A stretch of 28,088 nt of DNA from an uncultured Actinoplanes sp. (GTDB lineage: Bacteria; Actinomycetota; Actinomycetes; Mycobacteriales; Micromonosporaceae): assembly GCF_934643405.1 (NCBI RefSeq), contig NZ_CAKUCL010000072.1:1-28088 (forward strand). Reading direction: 5' to 3'. Below, one piece after another: positions 21,286 to 28,088 of this stretch. The notes under the pieces are model-generated. The model searched no databases and was not told where the DNA came from. It was given only the letters and a program-made list of their open reading frames with translations. Position numbers and translations under genes: made by a program. The stretch's first letter is position 1. Every line of letters begins with the position of its first letter.

Positions 21286-22685
21286 CGGCGGTCGCGAGCG
21301 TGGTCACCGCCCTGCTGCTGGCCACCGCGAACCGGTACGACTACCACCGCGACGAGTTGTACTTCCGGATTCTCGGCCGCCACCCGCAATGGGGGTACGT
21401 GGACCAGCCGCCGTTCACCCCGTTGCTGACCCGGCTGAGCACGCTGATCCTGGGCGACTCGCTGTGGGCGATCCGGGTGCCGAGCGCCCTGATGATCGGC
21501 GCGATGGCCTTCCTCACCGCGCTGATCGCCCGCGAGGCCGGTGGCGGCAGGGCCGCGCAGACCCTCGCGGCCTGCGCGGTGTTCGGGGCCTTCCCGCTGG
21601 TCGGCGGCCACGTGGTGACCACCGCGACGCCGGACCTGCTGGTGTGGCTCGGGGTGCTGTTCTTCGTGCTGCGCGCGCTGCTGCACGACCGGCCCCGCGC
21701 CTGGCTCGCGGCCGGCGCGATCACCGGGCTCGGCCTCTACAACAAGCACCTGGTGCTCCTGCTGCTGGTCAGCCTGGTCGCCGGCATCCTGGTCCTGGGG
21801 CCGCGCCGGGTGCTGGTCACCCGGTGGCCGTGGCTGGGCGCCGCGCTCGCCCTGGTGATCGGCCTGCCCAACCTGCTGTACCAGGTGGCGAACCACTTCC
21901 CGCAGGCGGACATGGCCGCCGCCATCGCGGAGAACAAGGGCACCGAGTCGCGCATCGAGTTGCTGCCCTTCCAGCTCATCCTGCTCGGCCTGTTCTTCGT
22001 GCCGATCTGGATCGCCGGGATCGTCGCGCTGCTGCGGGACCCGGCCCTGCGCCCGGCCCGGTCGCTGGCCGTGGCGTACCCGATCCTGCTCGTCCTGGTG
22101 CTGGTGACGGCGGGGCAGCCGTACTACCCGATGGGCCTGGTGACCGGGTTGTTCGCCATCGGCGCGGTCCGGGCGTCACGGTGGCGGGTGAGATGGCCGC
22201 TGGTCGCGGTCAACGCGGCCGTCTCGGCGCTGTTCGCGCTGCCGCTGCTGCCGGTCGACCGGCTCGGCCCCATCGCGGAGATCAACTCGACCGTCGCCGA
22301 TCAGATCGGCTGGCGGGAGTACGTCCGGGAGATCGCCGGGGTGTACGCCACGCTGACCCCGCCGGAGCGGCAGCGGGCCGTGCTGTTCACCAGCAACTAC
22401 GGCGAGGCCGGGGCGCTGGACCGCTACGGCCCGGCGCTCGGGCTGCCGGCGGCCTACAGCGGGCACAACGAGCTGCACCACTACGGGCCGCCGCCCGAGT
22501 CCCGGACCGTCGCCGTCGTGGTGTCCGGGACGCCGCCGGCAGCGTTCGGGTCGTGCGACTTGGGCACCCGGTTGCACAACAGTGCCGGCGTGGACAACGA
22601 GGAGCTGGACGCTTCGGTGTTCGTCTGCCGGCACCTGCCCGCCACGTGGGCGGACATGTGGCCGGCGCTGCAGCACTACGACTGA
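21258..22685 (+). CDS. GT-C membrane glycosyltransferase, GT39/ArnT-like
   Basis: Predicted multi-pass membrane glycosyltransferase of 475 residues, resembling the PMT_2 family that moves sugars from polyprenyl-phosphate donors. The first extracytoplasmic loop has the acidic pair Asp32-Glu33 in YHRDELYF followed by HPQWGYVDQPPFTPLL, the catalytic-loop signature. About ten or more hydrophobic segments follow to about residue 340, and then a soluble C-terminal part (about 345-475) with GEAGALDRYGP and SGHNELHHYGPPP. The sugar and acceptor are unknown. The start overlaps the EamA gene, so the two are coupled. It converges on the YtxH-like gene with 8 bp between stops. Confidence 0.88.
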   Translation: MSAFAWRPVTAVASVVTALLLATANRYDYHRDELYFRILGRHPQWGYVDQPPFTPLLTRLSTLILGDSLWAIRVPSALMIGAMAFLTALIAREAGGGRAAQTLAACAVFGAFPLVGGHVVTTATPDLLVWLGVLFFVLRALLHDRPRAWLAAGAITGLGLYNKHLVLLLLVSLVAGILVLGPRRVLVTRWPWLGAALALVIGLPNLLYQVANHFPQADMAAAIAENKGTESRIELLPFQLILLGLFFVPIWIAGIVALLRDPALRPARSLAVAYPILLVLVLVTAGQPYYPMGLVTGLFAIGAVRASRWRVRWPLVAVNAAVSALFALPLLPVDRLGPIAEINSTVADQIGWREYVREIAGVYATLTPPERQRAVLFTSNYGEAGALDRYGPALGLPAAYSGHNELHHYGPPPESRTVAVVVSGTPPAAFGSCDLGTRLHNSAGVDNEELDASVFVCRHLPATWADMWPALQHYD

Positions 22686-22693
22686 GCCGCCGG

Positions 22694-23422
22694 TCAGGGA
22701 CGCGGCGTCCCGCTGGCGCTCGCGCCGCTGGTGGTCCCGTTCGTCTTGCCGCTCGTCGTGCCGCTCGTCCTCGTGCCGGTGGTCGGGTCGCTCGACGTCG
22801 TGCCCGCCGTCGAGGTGCCGCTGCCCGTCGTGCCGGAGGTCTTCCCGCTCGTGCCGGCCGTCTTCCCGCTCGCGCCGCCCGTCTTCTCGCTCGCGCCGGC
22901 GGTGCTGCTCGTGCCGCTCGTGCTGCTCGTGCTGCTCGTGCCGGTCGTGCTGCTCGTGCCGGTCGTGCTGCTCGTGCCGGTCGTGCCGCTCGTTCCGGTC
23001 GTGCCTGCCGTGCCGCTCGTGCCGGTCGTGCCGCTCGTTCCGGTCGTGCCGGCCGCCGTCCCGCCCGTGCCGCTGGTCCCGGCGATGCCGCTTGTTCCTG
23101 CGGTGCCGGTGGCGCCGGTGGCGCCGGTCGCCGTGCCGCTCGTGCCGCCCGTCGTGATGCCGCCGGCCGTCGTGGCCGGCGTCACCGCGGCCTTGCGCGG
23201 CGTGGCCCGGCGGCGCGTGCTCGTCCTCGTGGTCGTGCTCCCGGCCGCACCGGTCAGCACGTCCGTGTCACCCTCGATGACCGGAGCGGACGACGAGCTG
23301 CCCCCGGCGCTCCCGGTCAGCTTCTGCACGCCGGCCACGATCTGCTCGTACTTCTCGCGGCCCGCCCGGGTGCCCAGCACATAACCGACCGCCAGCCCGG
23401 CACCCAGCTTCAGAACCCTCAT
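22694..23422 (-). CDS. YtxH-like protein with Thr/Gly/Ser repeat tail
   Basis: A 242-residue protein. Residues 1-35 contain the short hydrophobic GAGLAVGYVLGTRAGREKYEQI, typical of YtxH-like or DUF-type stress membrane proteins. About residues 40-80 are a basic, Arg-rich linker (TRTSTRRRATPRKAA). From about 85 to the end the protein is almost only Thr, Gly, Ser and Ala, built from short units such as TGTSGT and TGTSST, with some Lys near the end. The tail is probably disordered; surface exposure and O-glycosylation are conceivable. A strong AAGGAG stands before ATG 23422. A GTTTGA/GGGCAT promoter suggests stress-sigma control. The opposite strand is open through the repeat only because of its biased codons. 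Confidence 0.8.
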   Translation of the reverse strand: MRVLKLGAGLAVGYVLGTRAGREKYEQIVAGVQKLTGSAGGSSSSAPVIEGDTDVLTGAAGSTTTRTSTRRRATPRKAAVTPATTAGGITTGGTSGTATGATGATGTAGTSGIAGTSGTGGTAAGTTGTSGTTGTSGTAGTTGTSGTTGTSSTTGTSSTTGTSSTSSTSGTSSTAGASEKTGGASGKTAGTSGKTSGTTGSGTSTAGTTSSDPTTGTRTSGTTSGKTNGTTSGASASGTPRP

Positions 23423-23454
23423 GAGATCTCCTTCGTCGCGCGTTCCAGCGCAGC

Positions 23455-23479
23455 ATGCCCACTTCCCGGAAAGTCAAAC
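23455..23479 (-). promoter_or_regulatory. SigB/SigF-like promoter of the YtxH-like gene
   Basis: On the minus strand GTTT of GTTTGA (23479-23476), 15 bp, GGGCAT (23460-23455), ending 32 nt before ATG 23422. The -35 is optimal and the -10 has one mismatch to GGGTAT. Confidence 0.45.
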
Positions 23480-23480
23480 C

Positions 23481-23494
23481 GGACAAAAGTGTCC
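23481..23494. promoter_or_regulatory. Inverted repeat GGACA-N4-TGTCC
   Basis: Perfect 5-bp arms lie between the two divergent promoters, one base beyond the -35 of the YtxH-like gene and 6 bp before the -35 of the sugar ABC operon. It may be an operator for either; too short to assign. Confidence 0.35.
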
Positions 23495-23500
23495 TACAAA

Positions 23501-23529
23501 TTGCGGCCCTATCGGCCCACTTCTATATT
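23501..23529 (+). promoter_or_regulatory. Vegetative-type promoter of the second sugar ABC operon
   Basis: TTGCGG (23501-23506), a 17-bp spacer, and TATATT (23524-23529) resemble a housekeeping sigma promoter. The TATATT stands out in this GC-rich sequence. The 8-bp direct repeat TTGCGGCC occurs at 23501-23508 and again at 23528-23535. The leader to ATG 23568 would be about 30 nt. Confidence 0.6.
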
Positions 23530-23567
23530 GCGGCCAGGCAACACGGCACAAATAGGAGAGAACAAAG

Positions 23568-24923
23568 ATGTTCATCCGCTCGGTCCGCACCACCCTGGCC
23601 GCCACCCTGGTCCTCACGCTCGCGGCCGGCTGCGGCGGAGTCGGCAAATCGTCGTCCAAGTCCGACGAGAACGCCACGGTCACCCTCTCGATGATGGGCT
23701 TCGGCACCGGCGACGACATCGCCAAGACCCGTTTCGACGCTGCCAACAAGGCGATCGCGCCCAGCAGCGCGAAGGCTTCCGAGGGCAGCTTCAACGCCCA
23801 GCAGTTCCTCTCCGCGGTGGCCTCGAACACCCCGCCCGACCTGGTCTACATGGAACGGCGGCTGATCGGCACCTACGCCGCCAAGAAGGCGCTGATGCCG
23901 CTGGCCGACTGCGTCGAGCGCGAGAAGGTCGACCTGAGCCAGTTCCGCGAGGCGGCGATCACCGAGGCCACGTTCAACGGCAAGCTCTACGGCCTGCCCG
24001 AGTTCTACAACAACCGCGTCCTGATGATCAACGATTCGGTCCTGACCGGCGCCGGCCTCGACCCGGAGACGTTCACCACCACCGACTGGCAGCGGCTCGC
24101 CGCGGACACCGCCAAGCTCACCTCGCTCAGCGGCGGCAAGCTGCGGCGGATCGGCTTCGACCCGAAGCTCCCGGAATTCCTTCCGATGTGGGCCCGCGCC
24201 AACGGCGCCGACCTGGTCAGCCCGGACGGCAAGACCGCCCAGCTCGACAACCCCAAGGTCATTCAGGCGCTGACGTACGCCGTGAGCCTCATCAACGCGC
24301 AGGGCGGCTGGGCCCGGTTCAAGTCGTTCCGCGACTCCTTCGACTTCTTCGGCGCCAAGAACCAGTTCGCCAGCAACCAGCTCGGCGCCTTCCCGATGGA
24401 GGACTTCTACCTCAACGTGCTGGCCGAGAACTCGCCGAAGGTCAAGCTCACGGTCGCGCCGTTCCAGGGCGTCGACGGCAAGCCGGTCGACCTGATCACC
24501 GGCAACGCCTGGGCCATCCCGGCGAAGAGCGCGCACGCGAACCAGGCCTGCAAGTGGATCAAGGTGATGACCGACAGCCAGACCTGGATCGACGCCGCCA
24601 AGGTGCGGGCGACCGCTCGGCAGGCAGCCGGCAAGCCGTTCCCCGGCGTGTTCACCGGCAACCGCAAGGCCGACGAGGTCATCTTCCGCGACGTCGTCAA
24701 GCCCAGCGGTAATCCGGCTTTCGACACGGCGGTGCAGACCGTGTTGCGTACCCAGGAAGCGGGTTTCGCGCCCCCGGCGCTCGCGGCCGGCGAGGAGTTC
24801 CAGGCGGCCTGGCAGGACGCGGTGAACCGGGTGCTCGACGGCAAGCAGCAGCCGGCCGCGGCGATGGCCCAGGCCCAGCGGCAGGCCCAGGCCGCGCTGG
24901 ACAAGGCGAACAGCGGTTCCTGA
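23568..24923 (+). CDS. ABC transporter substrate-binding lipoprotein
   Basis: Extracellular solute-binding protein of 451 residues, a CUT1-type family 1 protein. The signal peptide ends in lipobox LAAGC with Cys22. The mature protein has the typical NTPPDLVYMERRLIGTYAAKKALMPLADC region, NGKLYGLPEFYNNRVLMIN and LITGNAWAIPAKSAHANQACKWIKVM. The C-terminus is an Ala/Gln-rich helix (AMAQAQRQAQAAL). AGGAGAG lies about 8 nt before ATG 23568. It is the first gene of a three-gene transport operon with no hydrolase or regulator nearby, so the sugar is unknown. It is only distantly similar to the arabinan-operon binding protein. Confidence 0.92.
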   Translation: MFIRSVRTTLAATLVLTLAAGCGGVGKSSSKSDENATVTLSMMGFGTGDDIAKTRFDAANKAIAPSSAKASEGSFNAQQFLSAVASNTPPDLVYMERRLIGTYAAKKALMPLADCVEREKVDLSQFREAAITEATFNGKLYGLPEFYNNRVLMINDSVLTGAGLDPETFTTTDWQRLAADTAKLTSLSGGKLRRIGFDPKLPEFLPMWARANGADLVSPDGKTAQLDNPKVIQALTYAVSLINAQGGWARFKSFRDSFDFFGAKNQFASNQLGAFPMEDFYLNVLAENSPKVKLTVAPFQGVDGKPVDLITGNAWAIPAKSAHANQACKWIKVMTDSQTWIDAAKVRATARQAAGKPFPGVFTGNRKADEVIFRDVVKPSGNPAFDTAVQTVLRTQEAGFAPPALAAGEEFQAAWQDAVNRVLDGKQQPAAAMAQAQRQAQAALDKANSGS

Positions 24924-24924
24924 G

Positions 24925-25833
24925 ATGCCGCGGCACGCTCTTCGCCGCCGGGAAACCCTTGCGGCGTACGGTTTCCTGTCGCCCTGGATCGTCGGTTTCC
25001 TGATTTTCATGGCCGGTCCGATGGTGGCGAGCTTCGTGCTGTCGTTCACCGATTACGACGCCCTCAGCAACACCGATTTCGTGGGCGCGGCCAACTACCG
25101 GGACCTGATCGCCGATCCCAAGGTGCGCACGAGCCTGTGGAACACCATCTTCTACACGCTGCTGCACGTGCCGGTGACGATGGTCGTCTCGCTGGCGCTG
25201 GCCATGCTGCTGGTGCGGGTCGGGCGGCGGTCGTCGGGCTTCTTCCGGACCGTCTTCTACCTGCCCACGGTCACCCCGAAGGTGGCCGTGGGCGTGCTGT
25301 TCCTGCTGGTCTTCAACGGTCAGGTGGGCCTGGTCAACGAGGTGCTGGCCAAGCTGGGCATCACCGGTCCGAACTGGACGGTCGACGGGCCGTGGATCAA
25401 GCCGGGCCTGGTGCTGATGAGCGCCTGGAGCCTGGGCAGCACGGTGATCATCTACCTGGCCGCGCTGCAGAACGTGCCGCGCGACCTCTACGAGGCGGCC
25501 GAGATGGACGGCGCCACCCGGTGGGCCCGCTTCCGCGCCGTCACCGTCCCGATGATCAGCGGCGCGCTGTTCTTCACGCTGATCATCAACACCATCAGCG
25601 GGCTGCAGACCTTCGACGAGGTCTACACCGCCTTCTACGGCAGCAGCAACCAGCAGACGTACGGCAACGACGCCGCCCTGTTCTACGTGGTCTACCTGTT
25701 CCAGCAGGCGTTCCAGTTCCTCCACATGGGATACGCGTCGGCGCTGGCATGGCTGCTGTTCGTCATCATCGTGATCATCACGCTGGTCCAGGTCCGGCTC
25801 AGCCGGCGGTTCGTCTACTACGAGAGCGAATGA
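24925..25833 (+). CDS. Carbohydrate ABC transporter permease, MalF type
   Basis: Inner-membrane permease of the CUT1 family, 302 residues, with about six membrane segments beginning at AAYGFLSPWIVGFLIF. The ATPase-docking EAA motif is YEAAEMDGATRWARFRAVTV. The start codon is separated from the binding-protein stop by one base, so translation is coupled. It forms a heterodimer with the next gene product. The ATPase is not encoded here and is probably a shared MsiK-like protein. Confidence 0.93.
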   Translation: MPRHALRRRETLAAYGFLSPWIVGFLIFMAGPMVASFVLSFTDYDALSNTDFVGAANYRDLIADPKVRTSLWNTIFYTLLHVPVTMVVSLALAMLLVRVGRRSSGFFRTVFYLPTVTPKVAVGVLFLLVFNGQVGLVNEVLAKLGITGPNWTVDGPWIKPGLVLMSAWSLGSTVIIYLAALQNVPRDLYEAAEMDGATRWARFRAVTVPMISGALFFTLIINTISGLQTFDEVYTAFYGSSNQQTYGNDAALFYVVYLFQQAFQFLHMGYASALAWLLFVIIVIITLVQVRLSRRFVYYESE

Positions 25834-25837
25834 CGCC

Positions 25838-26725
25838 ATGGCCCTGTCCACCGAACCCCGTGCCGCATCCGTCGTCCCGGTCGCCGCACCCGCCGTCCGC
25901 CGTCGCCGCCACCCGTGGATCCTCTGGACCGCCTTGGCCGTCGCCGCGGTCATCTTCGTGTACCCGTTCCTCTGGCTGGTCAGCGCGTCGCTGAAGCCCC
26001 GCCCCGAGGTCTTCGACAACGCGCTGATCCCGCACCGCTGGATGCCCGGCAACTACGCCACCATCTGGTCGGAGGCGCCGGTGCTGACCTGGCTGGTCAA
26101 CAGCGTGGTGGTGGCGCTCGCCGCCGCCGTCACGGTGACCATCTCGAGCGCCGTGGTCGCGTTCGGCTTCGCGTACTTCCGCTTCCCCGGCCGCAACGTG
26201 TTGTTCGCCCTGGTGATCGGCACGATGATGCTTCCCGGCGCGGTCACGATGATCCCCACGTACCTGATCTGGAACAAGCTGGGCCTGGCCGCCACGCAGG
26301 TGCCGCTGTGGGCCGCGAACCTGTTCGGCAGCGCGTTCTACATCTTCCTGATCCGCCAGTTCTTCCTGGGCGTGCCGCGCGAGCTGTTCGAGGCGGCCCG
26401 GGTGGACGGCGCGGGTTACTGGCGGCTGTTCTGGCGCATCGCGGTGCCGCTGTGCCGGCCGGCGCTGATCGTGGCGTTCGTCTTCGAGCTGCGGGCAAGC
26501 TGGTCCGACCTGCTCAAGCCGCTGATCTACCTGCGCGACCCGTCGCTGTTCACGATGCCCCGGGGCATGAAGGCGATCCTCGACCAGTTCGGCCAGGCGG
26601 GCGAGGCCCAGTGGGAGGTGGTCCTGGCCGGCGCGGTCATCACCACCGTCCCGATGATCGTCGCCTTCTTCCTGTGCCAGCGCTATTTCGTCGAGGGGGT
26701 GGCAACGCAGGCCCGCAAGGGCTGA
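25838..26725 (+). CDS. Carbohydrate ABC transporter permease, MalG type
   Basis: Inner-membrane permease of the CUT1 family, 295 residues. A cytoplasmic N-tail with RRRRH precedes about six membrane segments. The EAA loop reads FEAARVDGAGYWRLFWRIAV, and the family C-terminal motif CQRYFVEGVATQARKG is intact. It starts 4 nt after the partner permease. The last 43 bp overlap the end of the convergent aminotransferase gene, so there is no room for a dedicated intergenic terminator. Confidence 0.93.
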   Translation: MALSTEPRAASVVPVAAPAVRRRRHPWILWTALAVAAVIFVYPFLWLVSASLKPRPEVFDNALIPHRWMPGNYATIWSEAPVLTWLVNSVVVALAAAVTVTISSAVVAFGFAYFRFPGRNVLFALVIGTMMLPGAVTMIPTYLIWNKLGLAATQVPLWAANLFGSAFYIFLIRQFFLGVPRELFEAARVDGAGYWRLFWRIAVPLCRPALIVAFVFELRASWSDLLKPLIYLRDPSLFTMPRGMKAILDQFGQAGEAQWEVVLAGAVITTVPMIVAFFLCQRYFVEGVATQARKG

Positions 26726-27519
26726 CCGACCGTTTCCCAGGCCACGTGCCGCCAGGCCTGCCGAAGCAGGCCCGTCAGCGCCGCGTGGCCGGGAAGCAGA
26801 CTCCCGTCGATCGCTGCGATCGGCTGGGCCGGGCATTGCGAGTTGATAGCGGCGGCCCCCGTCATCCCGGCCAGCGAGCTCGTGGTGACTTCACGGTCCT
26901 CGTCCGGAATGCCGAGCGCCGCCAGCCCCGGACGCAACAATCGCATGGTGATCCCGGCGAGCATCGGACCGCGCGGCCAGACCACCCTGTCGCCGTCCCA
27001 GAAGGCGACGTTCCAGGCCGACCCTTCCAGCAGGCTGCCGTCGCGCCCGGCGAGCAGGACGTCGTCAAATCCCGCGCGGACGGCCTCCAGACGGTGGTAG
27101 CTCAGGCTCATCGTCGCGAGGTGCTTCAGGCCCGGTAGCTCGCGCTCGTGGGTGACGGTCCGAACCTGTAGCGGTGGCCGCGCGGCGTCCGGGACCGCAT
27201 CGGACACCGACACCATGACCTCGGTGCCGCCCGCTTTCGACCCGGCCGGAAGAACGGTGACCCGGACCGACGCGTCCGGGGCACCGTGGAGAGCATGGCT
27301 GATCAGCTCAGTGATCCGGTGGTCCTCGGGTGCGGGGCGATCGGGAAACAGCACGGCCGACGCTTCGCGGAGCCGGCGTAGATGCAGCCCCAGCCCGGCG
27401 ACGCGGTGGCGGCGCACCTGCATCGACGTGTAGTGCCCATAGTTCCAGGTCGCCGCCCGGTGAACCGCTTCGACGGAAGCCCGTTCGCCATTGATCTCCA
27501 CTCGGGTCACGGACGTCAT
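26683..27519 (-). CDS. Class IV aminotransferase (BCAT/ADC lyase fold)
   Basis: Predicted cytoplasmic PLP enzyme of 278 residues. The likely PLP lysine is Lys132 in PGLKHLATMS, and the family motifs LLEGSAWNVAFW (163-174, Glu165 and Asn170) and GITMRLL (189-195) are present. The group includes branched-chain aminotransferases, D-amino acid aminotransferase and aminodeoxychorismate lyase. The short, divergent N-terminus and the absence of a linked pabAB or ilv gene leave the substrate open. ATG 27519 has no clear ribosome site and may be leaderless. It is divergent from the small gene at 27550 with only 30 bp between start codons. Its 3' end overlaps the sugar permease gene by 43 bp. Confidence 0.85.
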   Translation of the reverse strand: MTSVTRVEINGERASVEAVHRAATWNYGHYTSMQVRRHRVAGLGLHLRRLREASAVLFPDRPAPEDHRITELISHALHGAPDASVRVTVLPAGSKAGGTEVMVSVSDAVPDAARPPLQVRTVTHERELPGLKHLATMSLSYHRLEAVRAGFDDVLLAGRDGSLLEGSAWNVAFWDGDRVVWPRGPMLAGITMRLLRPGLAALGIPDEDREVTTSSLAGMTGAAAINSQCPAQPIAAIDGSLLPGHAALTGLLRQAWRHVAWETVGQPLRACVATPSTK

Positions 27520-27549
27520 GATGTCAGGCCGCCGGGTTAGCGTGTCAGC

Positions 27550-27849
27550 ATGGAAAAGCCGGAACTCGACGAGGGGCAGCGGTCGGACGCCGCTCGCATC
27601 GTGGCGGTCATCGACGAGCTGGGCGCGGGCGACCCCGCCGACGCGCTGCCGAAGCTGCGGACCATCACCAGCGACCGGGTACTGCTCGGCGATGTGCTCG
27701 GCGACTACCTCCATCGGGTGGTGGTGGGTTCCCAGGCCGACGCCCTCACGTACTGGCCCGCCATCGAGCTGCTCCGGGCCGCCGGCGCGGATGAGGACCG
27801 GGCGGCAGCGAAGGCAGCCTGGCTGCGGCGGGAGCAGGCCAGGGCCTGA
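27550..27849 (+). CDS. Hypothetical protein
   Basis: A 99-residue soluble, mostly helical protein (for example ARIVAVIDELGAGDPADALPKL and YLHRVVVGSQADALTYWPAIELLRAAGA). No cysteine, no membrane segment and no motif that I recognise. Codon use is typical of its neighbours, supporting a real gene. No ribosome site precedes ATG 27550, and only 30 bp separate it from the divergent aminotransferase start, so both may be leaderless from a shared promoter region. Confidence 0.7.
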   Translation: MEKPELDEGQRSDAARIVAVIDELGAGDPADALPKLRTITSDRVLLGDVLGDYLHRVVVGSQADALTYWPAIELLRAAGADEDRAAAKAAWLRREQARA

Positions 27850-28001
27850 GGGTGAACGCGCAGCACGATCTTGCCCGGCGGCGCAGGCCGGCCGTGAAAG
27901 CCTGGCGGCCTCTCCACGCGGTCGCTTTCACCGAATTAACACCCAGTAGTGGAAGTCGCAGACGCAAGGCGTCGCATCATTCGACTCACGGTGAGGCGGT
28001 T
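27850..28001. other. Noncoding stretch with inverted repeats
   Basis: The part from about 27930 is visibly less GC-rich than the rest of the window. It contains the inverted repeat GACGC-AAG-GCGTC (27961-27973). I see no convincing gene. It may be the control region of a gene beyond the window. Confidence 0.4.
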
Positions 28002-28088
28002 ATGGGGAGGCGCCATTCGGCTCCGGTGAGCAACAGTATTCGACGGGAATTATCGAGTGTGTTGCACACCGGGAGGAATGGCTCCTAA
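28002..28088 (+). CDS. Possible 28-residue peptide, doubtful
   Basis: ATG 28002 has GTGAGG about 5 nt upstream and runs 28 codons, rich in Arg and Ser, to TAA at the window end. The dyad GTGTG-TTG-CACAC (28057-28069) lies inside it. A leader peptide or chance frame are equally possible; codon use is not like that of the neighbouring genes. Confidence 0.2.
   Translation: MGRRHSAPVSNSIRRELSSVLHTGRNGS

Noticed and set aside
22731..23384. Plus-strand open frame of 217 codons rich in Val, Pro and Leu opposite the YtxH-like gene
   Set aside because: It is the mirror of the Thr/Gly/Ser repeat. The minus frame has a perfect ribosome site, a family-like N-terminus and a promoter; the plus frame has none.

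Overview
The window is high-GC DNA with strong G/C third-position bias, GTG and TTG starts and several starts without a Shine-Dalgarno. Together with GAF-ANTAR, NsrR of the Streptomyces type, orphan RsbW/STAS proteins and GGGTA-type stress promoters, this indicates an actinomycete chromosome. A Micromonosporaceae member such as Actinoplanes is my best guess, by inference only. I saw no tRNA, rRNA, CRISPR array, phage gene or insertion sequence.

Layout. 1-2002: a short tandem-repeat tract, a GAF-ANTAR RNA-binding regulator (minus) and a divergent radical SAM/SPASM enzyme (plus). 2057-9318 (minus): a six-gene, translationally coupled arabinan/arabino-oligosaccharide operon. It encodes a cytoplasmic GH51 arabinofuranosidase, a lipoprotein binding protein, two CUT1 permeases and two exported GH43 enzymes. 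It sits behind a near-perfect 24-bp palindrome and carries neither an ATPase nor a regulator. 9436-18550: a stress-like block with an SDR, a divergent RsbW-like kinase and STAS protein, an amidase, NsrR with its own 23-bp box, a small membrane protein, a zinc alcohol dehydrogenase with a conserved partner, an acyltransferase-SGNH protein and PPK2. 18547-22685: a pyrimidine-dimer glycosylase-like protein, the truncated 3' end of an enoyl-CoA hydratase, a GlxA-type AraC regulator divergent from an EamA exporter, and a GT-C glycosyltransferase. 22694-26725: a YtxH-like protein with a long Thr/Gly/Ser repeat tail, divergent from a second CUT1 sugar ABC operon, again without ATPase. 26683-28088: a class IV aminotransferase, a small hypothetical protein and a less GC-rich tail with no clear gene.

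The most interesting signal is regulatory. Eight genes (GAF-ANTAR, SDR, RsbW-like, STAS, the membrane protein next to nsrR, alcohol dehydrogenase, PPK2 and the YtxH-like protein) have a GNNT-N14-16-GGGTA-like element 9 to 45 nt before the start codon. One of the eight has a C in place of the T, and one has an A at the last position. This resembles the general-stress sigma (SigB/SigF) promoter of Streptomyces and mycobacteria. At the RsbW/STAS pair two such promoters interlock on opposite strands, so a predicted anti-sigma-like kinase and a predicted anti-anti-sigma-like protein appear to be driven from one dyad. I infer a distributed stress regulon interspersed with two separately controlled sugar-uptake operons.
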